A stretch of DNA of 64,000 nucleotides from Butyrivibrio sp. YAB3001 (GCF_900112195.1 NZ_FOKR01000007.1:136599-200598), one strand, 5' to 3'; positions 1-8,112 are shown, counted from the first letter of the stretch. Notes: generated by a model from the sequence alone, not told the origin. A program made the numbers and translations.

Positions 1-212
1 AAGTCATTGAGCCTAATCGCAACAATATCCAAACAATCCGCCTGAATATCAGCGTCTGTTGTGCTAAAGTACTGCTTACTTTTACTTACTATTCTTGAAG
101 CACTTTCCTTTAAAAAGTCAAGGAGTTCAGGTACCTTCATTACATTAACCGGTTCTCTATCATCTTCAGGTTCTAAGTTAAACTGGTCAATAATGCTGTC
201 ATCCAATTTCAT
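1..212 (-). CDS. 5' part of unidentified protein paired with a nucleotidyltransferase
   Basis: An open frame runs from ATG at 212 off the left edge of the window (70 codons visible, no stop). It begins MKLDDSIIDQFNLEPEDD. The ATG overlaps the stop of the upstream nucleotidyltransferase (ATGA), so the two are translationally coupled. MNT-type nucleotidyltransferases are usually paired with a HEPN toxin; the visible residues do not show a HEPN motif, so the partner role is inferred from position only. Confidence 0.6.
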   Translation of the reverse strand, partial: MKLDDSIIDQFNLEPEDDREPVNVMKVPELLDFLKESASRIVSKSKQYFSTTDADIQADCLDIVAIRLND

Positions 213-622
213 ACCGCGATGCTCCTTTTAATTTTGATAAGTTCTTTTTCACATTCAGCTTCAAACTCACGGAGCTTATCGGGATAATAATCCGTAAACT
301 GTATCTGAGCGTGTAATGGTGCCAAAAATACAGGAGCTGGGACACTAATATCAATAAAGAATAAATCTACATTTATTCCTCGATCTTCGAAAAACTCTTC
401 AATTTTCACAGCTATCCCTTTATAAAGATCCAAACTATCAGCATATACAGCGATATCAACATCGCTCTTGCCATATTCAAAACGCACTGTCGGATAGCTT
501 CCAAAAACGAATACATTATACTTATCTTCGGAAAACATAGAACGAAGTTCTCTCTGAAGCGCTATAAGATCTTTAATGCGTTCTCTGGCAGCTATCTTCT
601 TATCCTCAACAGCTATATCCAT
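209..622 (-). CDS. MNT-type minimal nucleotidyltransferase
   Basis: A protein of about 137 residues with the nucleotidyltransferase signature: FGSYP near residue 40, the metal-binding pair in SDVDIAVY, and a third acidic site in NVDLFFID. These place it in the MNT/DNA polymerase beta fold. In toxin-antitoxin pairs such enzymes AMPylate a HEPN toxin. I chose ATG at 622 because GGAG lies 8 bases upstream; ATG at 628 sits only 2 bases from the same GGAG. The downstream gene overlaps its stop by 4 bases. The family is clear; the substrate and antitoxin role are inferred. Confidence 0.75.
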   Translation of the reverse strand: MDIAVEDKKIAARERIKDLIALQRELRSMFSEDKYNVFVFGSYPTVRFEYGKSDVDIAVYADSLDLYKGIAVKIEEFFEDRGINVDLFFIDISVPAPVFLAPLHAQIQFTDYYPDKLREFEAECEKELIKIKRSIAV

Positions 623-684
623 AATCATTTCTCCATAGACAAGCGTTTATCAGTTACAAACCCATTTTAACATATTTGACATTA

Positions 685-771
685 TTATTCTCTATTATCT
701 TCTGCTACCACCACTGTTCCGATTGTAAATACTGCAATCATACTCAACAAAACTGATATTTTCTCATACAT
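685..771 (-). CDS. possible 28-residue membrane peptide
   Basis: A short frame, MYEKISVLLSMIAVFTIG onward and ending EDNRE, forms one hydrophobic helix. It starts 19 bases after the stop of the 53-residue gene upstream, with GGGGG directly before the ATG. It could be a small membrane protein or a decayed signal peptide. Function unknown. Confidence 0.35.
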   Translation of the reverse strand: MYEKISVLLSMIAVFTIGTVVVAEDNRE

Positions 772-790
772 CCCCCAAGTGATATAAAGT

Positions 791-952
791 TTACTGTCCT
801 TTTTTCTTCACTTTGATAATTGCACAGGATCCTAATAAACCGATCACCAATCTCCATAATAACCCTTGCACACCCAAGACAGGCGGCAACGGGCATAAAA
901 GTACAAACATAATTAAAAAAATCCCAACGATGACAAATACATTATTTTTCAT
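791..952 (-). CDS. 53-residue small membrane protein
   Basis: The frame starts 5 bases after the stop of the lipoprotein gene at 958-1764, so the two are probably cotranscribed. The product begins MKNNVFVIVGIFLIMF and has two hydrophobic stretches (about residues 4-24 and 28-46) with a lysine-rich C-terminus (KVKKKGQ). I do not recognise the family. The hydrophobic pattern and tight spacing are what support it. Confidence 0.5.
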   Translation of the reverse strand: MKNNVFVIVGIFLIMFVLLCPLPPVLGVQGLLWRLVIGLLGSCAIIKVKKKGQ

Positions 953-957
953 ACCCA

Positions 958-1764
958 TTACTCATCCAATACAAACTCAGATTTCTCATGATTCCAGGTT
1001 TCATCACTATTAAGCGTCAGATGCATAAGAATATAACCAAAAGTATCCGCATGACCGCCCATGCCCTGCATATAAAACTTGATTATCAGTTCAGGCCTTT
1101 CCCCACCGTCTTTGATAACAAAGCCACTGGCAAAATCACCCCGTATCCACGCGTCTTTGCTTAGATTGTTTCTAAGTTCCTCAAATGTTTCTTCAGTATA
1201 TCCTTTGCTTTGATATATCTGCTTTACTTCATCCCAGCTTAAGGCTGCTATTCCAACATCTTCCTGGAATATTTCTACGTTTTTCTCTCCCCACAACGCT
1301 GCATAAGGATTGACTTCAGTATCCATGGGCAGTTTTATTTCTTCTCCATTTGCCCTATATACATGAGGGAGATAGCCTCCATCTCCACCATTATATTTCA
1401 AATCTTCAATCACAATCTTCTCAGGAGTTCCATCTCCGTCAAGATCCGCCTCTTTAGTATAGCCATCTTTCATGGATTCATGCTCATGTGGATTCGTAAA
1501 GTAATCAGATACAGATGCATATTCCATATCTAACCACTCGCCTTCTTGTCCTTCAGTATTTGGCTGATTTTCAATTTTACCCTCACCTGGCTTATATTCG
1601 TGTGTTGTCTCTTCCGGTACTCCTTGTGGTGTAACAATAATTTCTTCTGCCCCAAAAGCATCTGCGCCGCCGATTAATGAAGCGTTATCATTTTTCTTTT
1701 CTCCACATCCTACAGCTCCCAATATAAAAGCCAATATCAGTGCGCCCACCATTACTCTTTTCAT
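958..1764 (-). CDS. secreted lipoprotein, unknown function
   Basis: About 268 residues starting MKRVMVGALILAFILG with lipobox GAVGC at about residue 20, so it is lipidated and anchored outside the membrane. A low-complexity acidic linker follows, containing EETTHEYKPGEGK. A region with DLDGDGTPEKIVIEDL resembles the short repeats of VCBS/FG-GAP-like extracellular proteins. ATG at 1764 is preferred over TTG at 1773. It heads an apparent operon with one or two very small membrane proteins. No enzymatic motif recognised. Confidence 0.7.
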   Translation of the reverse strand: MKRVMVGALILAFILGAVGCGEKKNDNASLIGGADAFGAEEIIVTPQGVPEETTHEYKPGEGKIENQPNTEGQEGEWLDMEYASVSDYFTNPHEHESMKDGYTKEADLDGDGTPEKIVIEDLKYNGGDGGYLPHVYRANGEEIKLPMDTEVNPYAALWGEKNVEIFQEDVGIAALSWDEVKQIYQSKGYTEETFEELRNNLSKDAWIRGDFASGFVIKDGGERPELIIKFYMQGMGGHADTFGYILMHLTLNSDETWNHEKSEFVLDE

Positions 1765-1834
1765 GTCTCTCAATCCTAAGATTGTAAGTTCTACCCTGCT
1801 ATTTCAATTTTTTCTCCCAATTACACTATACCAG

Positions 1835-2215
1835 TCAATCCAGTGATTCTTTCAAATGCTCTGCCCTGTTCTCTGCAGCATCAATCCTATTTTCAATCAT
1901 ATCTACCGCATCATCCAATTCGTCTATTCTGCTCTCTATATCGTCTATCTGACCATCAGCTGTATCTATATCGCCTGGAATCATAGTTCCAATAGGGCAA
2001 TTGTTCTGTCTAACATCGCATCCATCACCAACACTTAAGTTTCCAACAGAGCAATTATCCAATCTGACATCACATTCATCTCCTGTGTTCAGATTATTAA
2101 CAGAGCATTCCTTCAATGTCAGATTGATATTATTATCTTCTGACTGCAAGAAGCCTTTTAATAGGCCTTCAAGAACCTGTACTCTTTTCTCAAGTTCAAT
2201 ATATTTTTCATCCAT
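1835..2215 (-). CDS. coiled-coil protein with internal Cys-Asp repeats
   Basis: A protein of about 126 residues starting MDEKYIELEKRVQVLEG. It has an N-terminal coiled coil, then imperfect repeats of about 17-20 residues (units containing CSVNNLNTGDECDV, CSVGNLSVGDGCDV, CPIGTMIPGD), then a heptad-rich C-terminal helix (IDDIESRIDELDDAVDMIEN). The layout suggests an oligomerising rod around a small beta-solenoid core. GGAGG lies upstream of ATG 2215. It lies just downstream of the PLMP-like miniprotein gene on the same strand. Function unknown. Confidence 0.6.
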   Translation of the reverse strand: MDEKYIELEKRVQVLEGLLKGFLQSEDNNINLTLKECSVNNLNTGDECDVRLDNCSVGNLSVGDGCDVRQNNCPIGTMIPGDIDTADGQIDDIESRIDELDDAVDMIENRIDAAENRAEHLKESLD

Positions 2216-2254
2216 CAAGTTTTTCCTCCACTGTTTGTTATAGTTTTATAACAA

Positions 2255-2290
2255 ATCTCTAGTCATCGGCATTTACCGACGACTAGAGAT
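2255..2290. terminator. 15-bp hairpin overlapping a stop codon
   Basis: Arms 2255-2269 and 2276-2290 pair over 15 bases with one G-U, with a 6-base loop. The hairpin contains the stop codon of the 2263-2451 gene. No strong T-run follows on the minus strand, so termination is plausible but not certain. Confidence 0.5.
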
Positions 2291-2451
2291 ATTTCATTCT
2301 TTTCTGGTGGACACGTTAGGCATATTGTATCCATTGAATCGCAGAACACATAACGTGCCCGACCACTTTTAACCAATCCTCTAGCCCTTTTAGGGTAGGT
2401 GGTTCCTATAAATTTACCAGTTTCATCAATAACACTTACGTTTTTTTCCAT
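2263..2451 (-). CDS. PLMP/RRXRR-like miniprotein
   Basis: About 62 residues: MEKNVSVIDETGKF, then TYPKRARGLVKSGRARYV, then a CLTCPP motif. The pattern hydrophobic-V-D-x-x-G, T-x-P-x-R-A-R-x-L-x-K-x-G-R-A-x-x-V matches what I know of the RRXRR/PLMP domain at the N-terminus of IscB-like nucleases. Here it stands alone with no HNH or RuvC part. GGGGAAG precedes ATG 2451. Such stand-alone proteins occur in Clostridia; function unknown. The IscB resemblance is motif-based inference. Confidence 0.65.
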   Translation of the reverse strand: MEKNVSVIDETGKFIGTTYPKRARGLVKSGRARYVFCDSMDTICLTCPPEKNEISLVVGKCR

Positions 2452-2533
2452 GGGTTTCTTCCCCTGCATTATTATTTTATGAGGATGCTGTTTTTTGTAA
2501 TGGGTGCCGTCCCCAATCCTATAAAAACCCTAT

Positions 2534-2848
2534 TTACAGTTCACAAACCATTTTTACTTTTATTGGTCTTTTCGTTAAAAATTCAGCATTTTCATCCATA
2601 ACTGTTCTCGGATGCTGATAAATATCAATTCCAACTGTAATAGGTTCATCTATTGTATATAGGTATCCCTTTTCTGTTCCGTTATGATAAATTGTTCCAT
2701 TGTCGTCATAACTCAATCGGCTTGGTTTATGAGAAAACGCCTCTGCAAGTTCTTTCCACTGAGTAATAGTACTGCCTTTTTTCATTTCTGAAAACACCAT
2801 GTTTGAGCCATGATACCATATTCCATTAGGATCAATCTTTAGTTCCAT
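2534..2848 (-). CDS. ADP-ribosyltransferase-fold-like protein
   Basis: 104 residues. WYHGSNMVFSEMKKGSTI and ITQWKELAEAFSHKPS resemble the HG-S...GS...A..FA pattern of Arr/Tpt1-type ADP-ribosyltransferases, and the C-terminus VKMVCEL ends on a beta strand. It starts 5 bases after the stop of the histidine-phosphatase fragment and probably shares its LytTR-controlled transcript. Catalytic activity is uncertain because the protein is short and I cannot place all catalytic residues. Confidence 0.45.
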   Translation of the reverse strand: MELKIDPNGIWYHGSNMVFSEMKKGSTITQWKELAEAFSHKPSRLSYDDNGTIYHNGTEKGYLYTIDEPITVGIDIYQHPRTVMDENAEFLTKRPIKVKMVCEL

Positions 2849-2853
2849 TTGCT

Positions 2854-3150
2854 TTAATTCCCTTTTCTGTTATCTACAACCATCCCCTCATAGTTTCCAA
2901 AGCAAACTTCTATCAAGCGATTATCAGTGATTATCGGAACATTTCTGTCTCTTCTAATAATCTCCGCCGTCTTATATGCTCTCTTTAAAGGGCTTGAAAA
3001 AATATAGTCAAATCTAATGTTTTTCATGCCTTGCGAGCTTCTATCAGCTATACTTATTCCGCTTGGTGTAAGTTCTATATCAGTCCTACCCTGCAGCCTG
3101 CCCTCAATATTCCAATATGTTTCGCCATGTCTAATTATGTAAAGTTTCAT
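2854..3150 (-). pseudogene. histidine phosphatase, C-terminally truncated
   Basis: 98 residues from ATG 3150 (AAGG 10 bases upstream). IIRHGETYWN carries the phosphohistidine RHG motif; SSPLKRAYKTAEII and LIEVCFGNYEG are standard phosphoglycerate-mutase-like motifs. The family is normally about 190-200 residues. The C-terminal half with the second catalytic His is absent: the frame ends VVDNRKGN and the next gene follows after 5 bases. So this is a remnant or a recombined fragment, although it still has a promoter and RBS. Confidence 0.7.
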
Positions 3151-3182
3151 ATTCAAGCAACCTTCAAATTATTATGCTTCTA

Positions 3183-3250
3183 ATTATATACAGTTCTCAG
3201 CAGTATAAGCCTTAAATGTAATAATTAACGCCCAGATTGTAATAATTAAC
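3183..3250 (-). promoter_or_regulatory. LytTR-type direct-repeat operator and -10 box
   Basis: TGTAATAATTAAC occurs at 3217-3229 and again at 3238-3250, exactly 21 bp apart, the two-helical-turn spacing of LytTR operators. A TATAAT box on the minus strand lies at 3183-3188, 28 bp from the proximal repeat, with no good -35. The promoter faces the histidine-phosphatase fragment. The same arrangement occurs before the LytTR regulator gene at 7767-7833. Confidence 0.75.
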
Positions 3251-3294
3251 AAAATCCTGCACCAAATGTACTTACACATCTGGTACAGGATTTT
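3251..3294 (-). terminator. terminator after the solute-binding lipoprotein gene
   Basis: Arms 3251-3264 and 3281-3294 pair over 14 bases with one mismatch, followed on the minus strand by a short T-rich stretch. It lies 50 bases after the stop at 3344. Confidence 0.7.
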
Positions 3295-3343
3295 ATTATC
3301 ATTCCCGCTCTCTTGTTATAGTGAATATCTCGCCATTCTTTAT

Positions 3344-5716
3344 TTATGAATTCTCGCTAATATATAGTGAAACCCTACTCTGGATGATATCTGCAACCTC
3401 TTCTACGCTCTTTTGGCCTGCATAAAAAGCCTCAGCCTCTTCGGAAATAATGCTGCATATTGTTTCATCTCCCTGATAAGGAATGGTTGTTGACTTAACA
3501 AGATCCTCGAACTGCTTGGCCTCAGCCGCACTAATGGCTTTGATCTCCACTTCAATATCATCCATGCTCATGTAGCTGCTCACCTCTTGCTTTTCGCCAT
3601 TTTCGTCTATGTAGAATGGATTTTCCTGAGCTTTCTCAAGAACCGCATTGAAGGCTTTCTGGCTAACCGGCATATAAAACTCTATATTATCCTGATATTC
3701 ATCTGTCAGAAAATATCTCATAAACTGCCACGCAACATCTTTATGCTTACAATTGCTGCTCATAGCAAGCTGCGTTGCAGGTTCAATGTAAGAAGTTCCG
3801 CCCAAAATTCCAGGCAGACCATTATAAACAACATCGCCGCCAAAATATCCCTCTTTTGCAAAAACATATTCATCCATGCTGTTGACAGCCAGTAGATAAA
3901 GAATCGCCTTTTTTTCCCTATATAAAGAGCCCGACGAAGAATCGTCATATTCTTCCGGGAGGAGCCCAACGTACTCAAGCAGATTATAAAAGGCCTGATT
4001 CTTGAAATTACAGGTTCCCTTCTCCCTATCTACGCATTCCTCTGCAGCAATGGAATAAAAACTATGTGCTTCTCCTTTTGAATACACACCAAACATAATA
4101 GCCGGATCTATATTTCTCTTTTCACAGATTTCCTTGTAATTGGACCAGTCCAAAGTCTCTCCACCCATAAGGTCTGCAGATGCTATACCTGTGTAGATTG
4201 TGAACTGCGGAATGAGAGTGTAGAGCTTGCCTTTTTTCTTTCCACAGTCAAGCACATTTTGAAGGTATTCGCCGGATGATAGTTCTTTATCATCTGCAAA
4301 ATAGTCATCAAGAGGCTCAAAAAAGCCCTTATTCAAATACTTGTCAATAGGAATCATCTGCCCATAAATTTCAATAATATCAGGGGCCTCCCCCGACACG
4401 ATATCAAGATCCAGCTTTTCAAGACCATCTATGCCTTCATTGCGGACGTAATCACCATAATCTTTGAGGACAATTCTGTACTCATCATTTGCCTTGTTGA
4501 AGTCTGCAACCGCTCTTCGTACACTATCAGAAGCAAAATAAGCAGCAAGTGTAATCTGTGTCTTTTGCTGGTTTTCACCAGGTTTAGCCTTTGTCAATCT
4601 GCTAAAAACAAAGCCATAATAGTTTTGGTCATTTTGGGCAACAAAAATATTCTCGTCATCTTCCTCAAAAAAGTATCTGATATCAAAGTTATCAGTAATA
4701 TCTGAGGAGAGATAATCGCAGATCTTCGTAGCCTCTTTATCGTCAATGTTAAGCCCACAGAGACCATCATATTGATTTATCAGGAAATCATATCTGATTC
4801 CCGGATAAATAGAATATCCTTCTAGAATACCGCTTGGAATCTTATCCGTAAAATCTACAAAATCCTTTTTGGAAGTATCATATTTGTAAAAAGAGTTTTC
4901 GCCCGTCATATCGGCATCTATCAAATAAAAATTGCCATCTCTCAGAGCAATAATCTGTCTTCTTGAAAACATTTCGCCGGAATAATCCTTTACGAATTCA
5001 CTATTAATACTCTCTGCCACGCCGGACTTTGTATCAAATACTATTATTCCCTTGCTTGATGAAGTCACTGCTCCAACGTTCTCGGCATAAACAAGTGAAT
5101 CAAGTCCGTAGTAATTCTCGTTGATTTCCTCTTCTACAAGCGTCTTCCAGATGACATCGCCCATAGGCGAGAATTTGACTATGTACTGCTTATTCTCATA
5201 ATAATCATATGAAGCCCCCTCGCTGATATCTGCATTACTATCAGTAGTCTCTTCACTGATAGCCGCATCAGCATCTGTATCTCCTTCATCAATCTCCGGT
5301 TCCTTATCTATATCCTGAGCCGTGCTGTATACTCTTTCGATCACATAGAAATTACCATCATTATCCACTGAAAGAGAATTAAACCACGCGTCCTCATCTA
5401 CTTTTAGAGTAATTTCTTTTCCTACTTCTTCTCCTGAAATTGCGATAATACTATAGGTAGTAGGCTCATTGTCAAAGTGTACAGACTGCAATCCATATAT
5501 TCCCTGCTCATTTTGACAAAGATAAGAAATATTTGCCCCTTTTGGCTTTTCATACTCTATTTCGTTCAAGTTGTAAATATTATGTTCTGCTTCGGCTGTA
5601 TTATCATTCACAGGTGATGATGAAGCCGTTCCAAGATTTGAGTCAGTTTTTCCACACGCACAGCAAATAAAAGCTAATGCGCAAATAATTCCCAAGCTCC
5701 CCTTAAGTTTTCTCAT
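3344..5716 (-). CDS. extracellular solute-binding lipoprotein with extra N-terminal domain
   Basis: 790 residues. The signal peptide ends in a lipobox (ALAFICCACG, about residue 20), so the protein is anchored outside the membrane. Residues about 40-380 look like a repeat-rich beta domain (SIIAISGEEVGKEI, NFYVIERVYS). The C-terminal 400 residues resemble family 1 ABC solute-binding proteins (VSGEAPDIIEIYGQMIP, PGILGGTSYIEPATQLAM, WQFMRYFLTDEYQ). No ABC permease genes are adjacent; instead it precedes in sequence a GHKL kinase and LytTR regulator in one operon. It may act as a ligand sensor for that kinase. Length far exceeds the usual 450. Confidence 0.75.
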   Translation of the reverse strand: MRKLKGSLGIICALAFICCACGKTDSNLGTASSSPVNDNTAEAEHNIYNLNEIEYEKPKGANISYLCQNEQGIYGLQSVHFDNEPTTYSIIAISGEEVGKEITLKVDEDAWFNSLSVDNDGNFYVIERVYSTAQDIDKEPEIDEGDTDADAAISEETTDSNADISEGASYDYYENKQYIVKFSPMGDVIWKTLVEEEINENYYGLDSLVYAENVGAVTSSSKGIIVFDTKSGVAESINSEFVKDYSGEMFSRRQIIALRDGNFYLIDADMTGENSFYKYDTSKKDFVDFTDKIPSGILEGYSIYPGIRYDFLINQYDGLCGLNIDDKEATKICDYLSSDITDNFDIRYFFEEDDENIFVAQNDQNYYGFVFSRLTKAKPGENQQKTQITLAAYFASDSVRRAVADFNKANDEYRIVLKDYGDYVRNEGIDGLEKLDLDIVSGEAPDIIEIYGQMIPIDKYLNKGFFEPLDDYFADDKELSSGEYLQNVLDCGKKKGKLYTLIPQFTIYTGIASADLMGGETLDWSNYKEICEKRNIDPAIMFGVYSKGEAHSFYSIAAEECVDREKGTCNFKNQAFYNLLEYVGLLPEEYDDSSSGSLYREKKAILYLLAVNSMDEYVFAKEGYFGGDVVYNGLPGILGGTSYIEPATQLAMSSNCKHKDVAWQFMRYFLTDEYQDNIEFYMPVSQKAFNAVLEKAQENPFYIDENGEKQEVSSYMSMDDIEVEIKAISAAEAKQFEDLVKSTTIPYQGDETICSIISEEAEAFYAGQKSVEEVADIIQSRVSLYISENS

Positions 5717-5749
5717 ACTTTTATTTATTCCTTCCCAATCACTAATAAT

Positions 5750-6991
5750 TTACCCCACCGGAATCATTCCTTCTGCCACAAAGAACTGATCCGTTACTGA
5801 TATATCAAGACTTCCGTTCTGCTCTCTTACTAGATCCTGCACGCTTCTAAGCCCAATCCCATGATTATTCTGGCTCTTTTTCCCTAGGACATGTCCTCCT
5901 TCAACCCTGACGGGGCCATTATAAGTATTCTTGATCTGAAGGAAAAGAATTCCAGCGGAAAACTGCATTGTAAGCACAATTCTCTTTTCATCAGCCTGAG
6001 CTGCAGCTTCAATAGCATTTTCCAAGAGGTTTCCGACTATAACATTGAGCTTACATCTTGAAACATCTATGTCTTCAGGTATTTTGATGTCGCAGGTTAC
6101 ATCAATCTGGTGGTTCTTTGCATTGTCCAGAAGATAGTTTATCAGGCTGTCAGTTTCATATTCTCCGGTATGTACCATCTGCTTTGAATCAACAAATGTC
6201 CTCCGCAGCTCATCAATATAGGTACAGATCTTTTCATCCTCGCCCTGTTTGGCAAGCCCTTCGATTTCAAACAGGTGATGCCTAAGATCATGTCGCAGGT
6301 TCTGTTCTTTTCTATCGGAGATTCGCATCAGCTCCATCTCATGCTTGTAGGCTTCCACTTCTCGCTCCAGGTAAATCTTCCTCATCCTGTCTCCAAGGTT
6401 GATGGCAAGCCTGTTGTACAATATTACAGATAATGTAGATATTCCAAGAACACTTATGCAGGCAATCAGTCTGTAGATCCCAGCTTCCATCGCAGTCACG
6501 CAGTACAAAAGAACTGCGGCCAGGATTGGGAATCCCGAAAGGACCAACATTTCTTTTCCAACAACATCCCAAGACTTGCCTCTGCGGATTGTAATTCTCA
6601 AAACTCTTTCTATAACGAGTAAGAAAACCACTGTCAGTGCCATACTATAGAAATAATCTGACTCACCCAAAAAAGGAATAGTCAGCGCATAAGCCAACAT
6701 ATCGCAGGCAGCGCCTAGTACTGCTATTATCATGCAAACTGCCAGCTTCTTGATCAGTTTGCCCTCATATACACTTGATATAAGCAGCATCAGTAAAACA
6801 TTTGTAAAAAGATTCACAACCGGCACATGAAACAGTTCATTAACTGCAAATGTTCCCACAAGCCAACATACGGAAAAGACAGCTCTTTTTATTCTATTGC
6901 CTGTTTCAAATTGGAGGAAATCCCCCAGAAATTGTCTGATCACAAGCAACAAGAAAAAGTTGCAAATAATATTTATCAGATAGTATTCCAT
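5750..6991 (-). CDS. GHKL sensor histidine kinase, AgrC/ComD type
   Basis: 413 residues. The first 200 are hydrophobic with about six membrane helices. QNLRHDLRHHLFEIEGL is the H-box (phospho-His near residue 230). NVIVGNLLENAIEAA is the N-box and NNHGIGLRSVQDLV the G-box of a GHKL ATPase. It sits directly after the LytTR regulator (stop 6992-6994, ATG 6991) and 33 bases before the solute-binding lipoprotein. The three form one operon. The kinase probably phosphorylates the neighbouring regulator. Confidence 0.88.
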   Translation of the reverse strand: MEYYLINIICNFFLLLVIRQFLGDFLQFETGNRIKRAVFSVCWLVGTFAVNELFHVPVVNLFTNVLLMLLISSVYEGKLIKKLAVCMIIAVLGAACDMLAYALTIPFLGESDYFYSMALTVVFLLVIERVLRITIRRGKSWDVVGKEMLVLSGFPILAAVLLYCVTAMEAGIYRLIACISVLGISTLSVILYNRLAINLGDRMRKIYLEREVEAYKHEMELMRISDRKEQNLRHDLRHHLFEIEGLAKQGEDEKICTYIDELRRTFVDSKQMVHTGEYETDSLINYLLDNAKNHQIDVTCDIKIPEDIDVSRCKLNVIVGNLLENAIEAAAQADEKRIVLTMQFSAGILFLQIKNTYNGPVRVEGGHVLGKKSQNNHGIGLRSVQDLVREQNGSLDISVTDQFFVAEGMIPVG

Positions 6992-7723
6992 TTAGCCCTC
7001 ACAACACATTTTTTTCCAACGGGAAAAGATTTTATCTTTAAAAGAATCTGCGTATTTTCTGCTAACACTGATCTGCTCATCATTATTCATGATCACATAA
7101 TCAGTTCCGCTCTTCTTAAGTGCATTCAGATTGATCGCATATGAATTATGAATCTGCACAAAATAATCTGGAAGCTGTTTCATCTCTTCTGAAAGTTTTC
7201 CGTAATATTCTATGGTTTCATCCCTGCAGACTACAGAGATTATTCTTTTGTTGCTGCTAAGATATAATATGTCCTTACAGCTGATGGTTATGTTCTCTCT
7301 TTTTACATTGCAAAAGAAATAGTCTTCCGATTCTCCAATTATTTCAAAGCCGCGCTTCAATGCCTTAAAAAGGGATTCTTCAGTGATTGGTTTTACAAGA
7401 AAGTCCAGCGGCTGAACAGAAAAAAGTTTCATGGCATAAGTTTCTTTTGACGAAACATATATGATCTGAGTATGGAAGTTTCTGTTTTTCTCACGCAGAA
7501 ACTTTCCAACGTCAATGCCGCTCATTCTGGCGAGTTCTATATCAAGAATCAAGAAATCATAAGACGAGCCACACCTTATACTCTCTATCAGTGCTTCCCC
7601 TGTGTAGAATATCTCAGCGTGAAATTTGGCGCCAATCTGTTGTGAATTCTCAATTAGTATCTTTTCAATTTCCTGGCAGGTTAGTGATTCATCATCACAT
7701 ATAGCTACTTTGTAGGTGTTCAT
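6992..7723 (-). CDS. LytTR-family response regulator
   Basis: About 243 residues starting MNTYKVAICDDESLTC. The receiver domain has the acidic pair CDDE, phospho-Asp in DFLILDIELA and a Lys in DFLVKPITEES. A LytTR DNA-binding domain follows (IHNSYAINLNALKKSG, ISVSRKYADSFK). I chose ATG 7723 because the receiver starts there and GGGGGAG precedes it, although the spacing is only 3 bases; an in-frame ATG is 12 bases upstream. A LytTR-type operator lies 80 bp upstream, so autoregulation is likely. Partner of the kinase downstream. Confidence 0.88.
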   Translation of the reverse strand: MNTYKVAICDDESLTCQEIEKILIENSQQIGAKFHAEIFYTGEALIESIRCGSSYDFLILDIELARMSGIDVGKFLREKNRNFHTQIIYVSSKETYAMKLFSVQPLDFLVKPITEESLFKALKRGFEIIGESEDYFFCNVKRENITISCKDILYLSSNKRIISVVCRDETIEYYGKLSEEMKQLPDYFVQIHNSYAINLNALKKSGTDYVIMNNDEQISVSRKYADSFKDKIFSRWKKMCCEG

Positions 7724-7766
7724 AAGCTCCCCCATCAGCATAATAAGTGCATAAACACACAAAGGA

Positions 7767-7835
7767 ATTATACCATTCCTGCAGTAAATAAGGCCGCTAA
7801 TTGTAATAATTAACGGCCAACTTGTAATAATTTGC
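7767..7835 (-). promoter_or_regulatory. LytTR direct-repeat operator and TATAAT box
   Basis: TGTAATAATTAAC at 7802-7814 and a degenerate copy starting at 7823 are 21 bp apart. A TATAAT box on the minus strand is at 7767-7772, 29 bp from the proximal repeat. No consensus -35 is present, as expected of an activator-dependent promoter. The geometry matches the site at 3183-3250 to within 1 bp. Confidence 0.75.
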
Positions 7836-8015
7836 AGTTATAGAAAATAATTGGTGTACTAATACTTTAACATCAGGCGTTCTGAAACATAGAAAAAATA
7901 CTGTAGTTCAGCATTTTGGATGTGATAATACAGTGCCAAGCATTTCATAAACGACTTTTATGTAATCACATGCTATCCTATATATCTCTTATGAGAAATC
8001 TTCACATTGCTCTGC
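7836..8015. other. gene-free stretch
   Basis: AT-rich sequence between the LytTR promoter and the GNAT remnant. I see no coding frame, strong hairpin or repeat here. Confidence 0.5.
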
Positions 8016-8111
8016 TTAACCATAACGTACTGCATGGTAGTATCCTCTTCCGCACAACTCCTCATCAGTTTCAGCTGATTTGATAACTATTGAATCGTTT
8101 ATTTCTTCCAT
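8016..8111 (-). pseudogene. N-terminal remnant of a GNAT acetyltransferase
   Basis: 31 codons encode MEEINDSIVIKSAETDEE followed by LCGRGYYHAVRYG and a stop. This resembles the first 30 residues of GNAT acetyltransferases (a strand, then DEE..GRGY.H). The ATG begins 1 base after the stop of the 8113-8652 gene. Nothing GNAT-like follows, so it is probably truncated. The resemblance is by eye only. Confidence 0.3.
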
Positions 8112-8112
8112 T

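Noticed and set aside
209..628. Complete MNT-HEPN toxin-antitoxin system
   Set aside because: Only the nucleotidyltransferase is whole; the coupled partner runs out of the window and shows no HEPN motif in the visible part.
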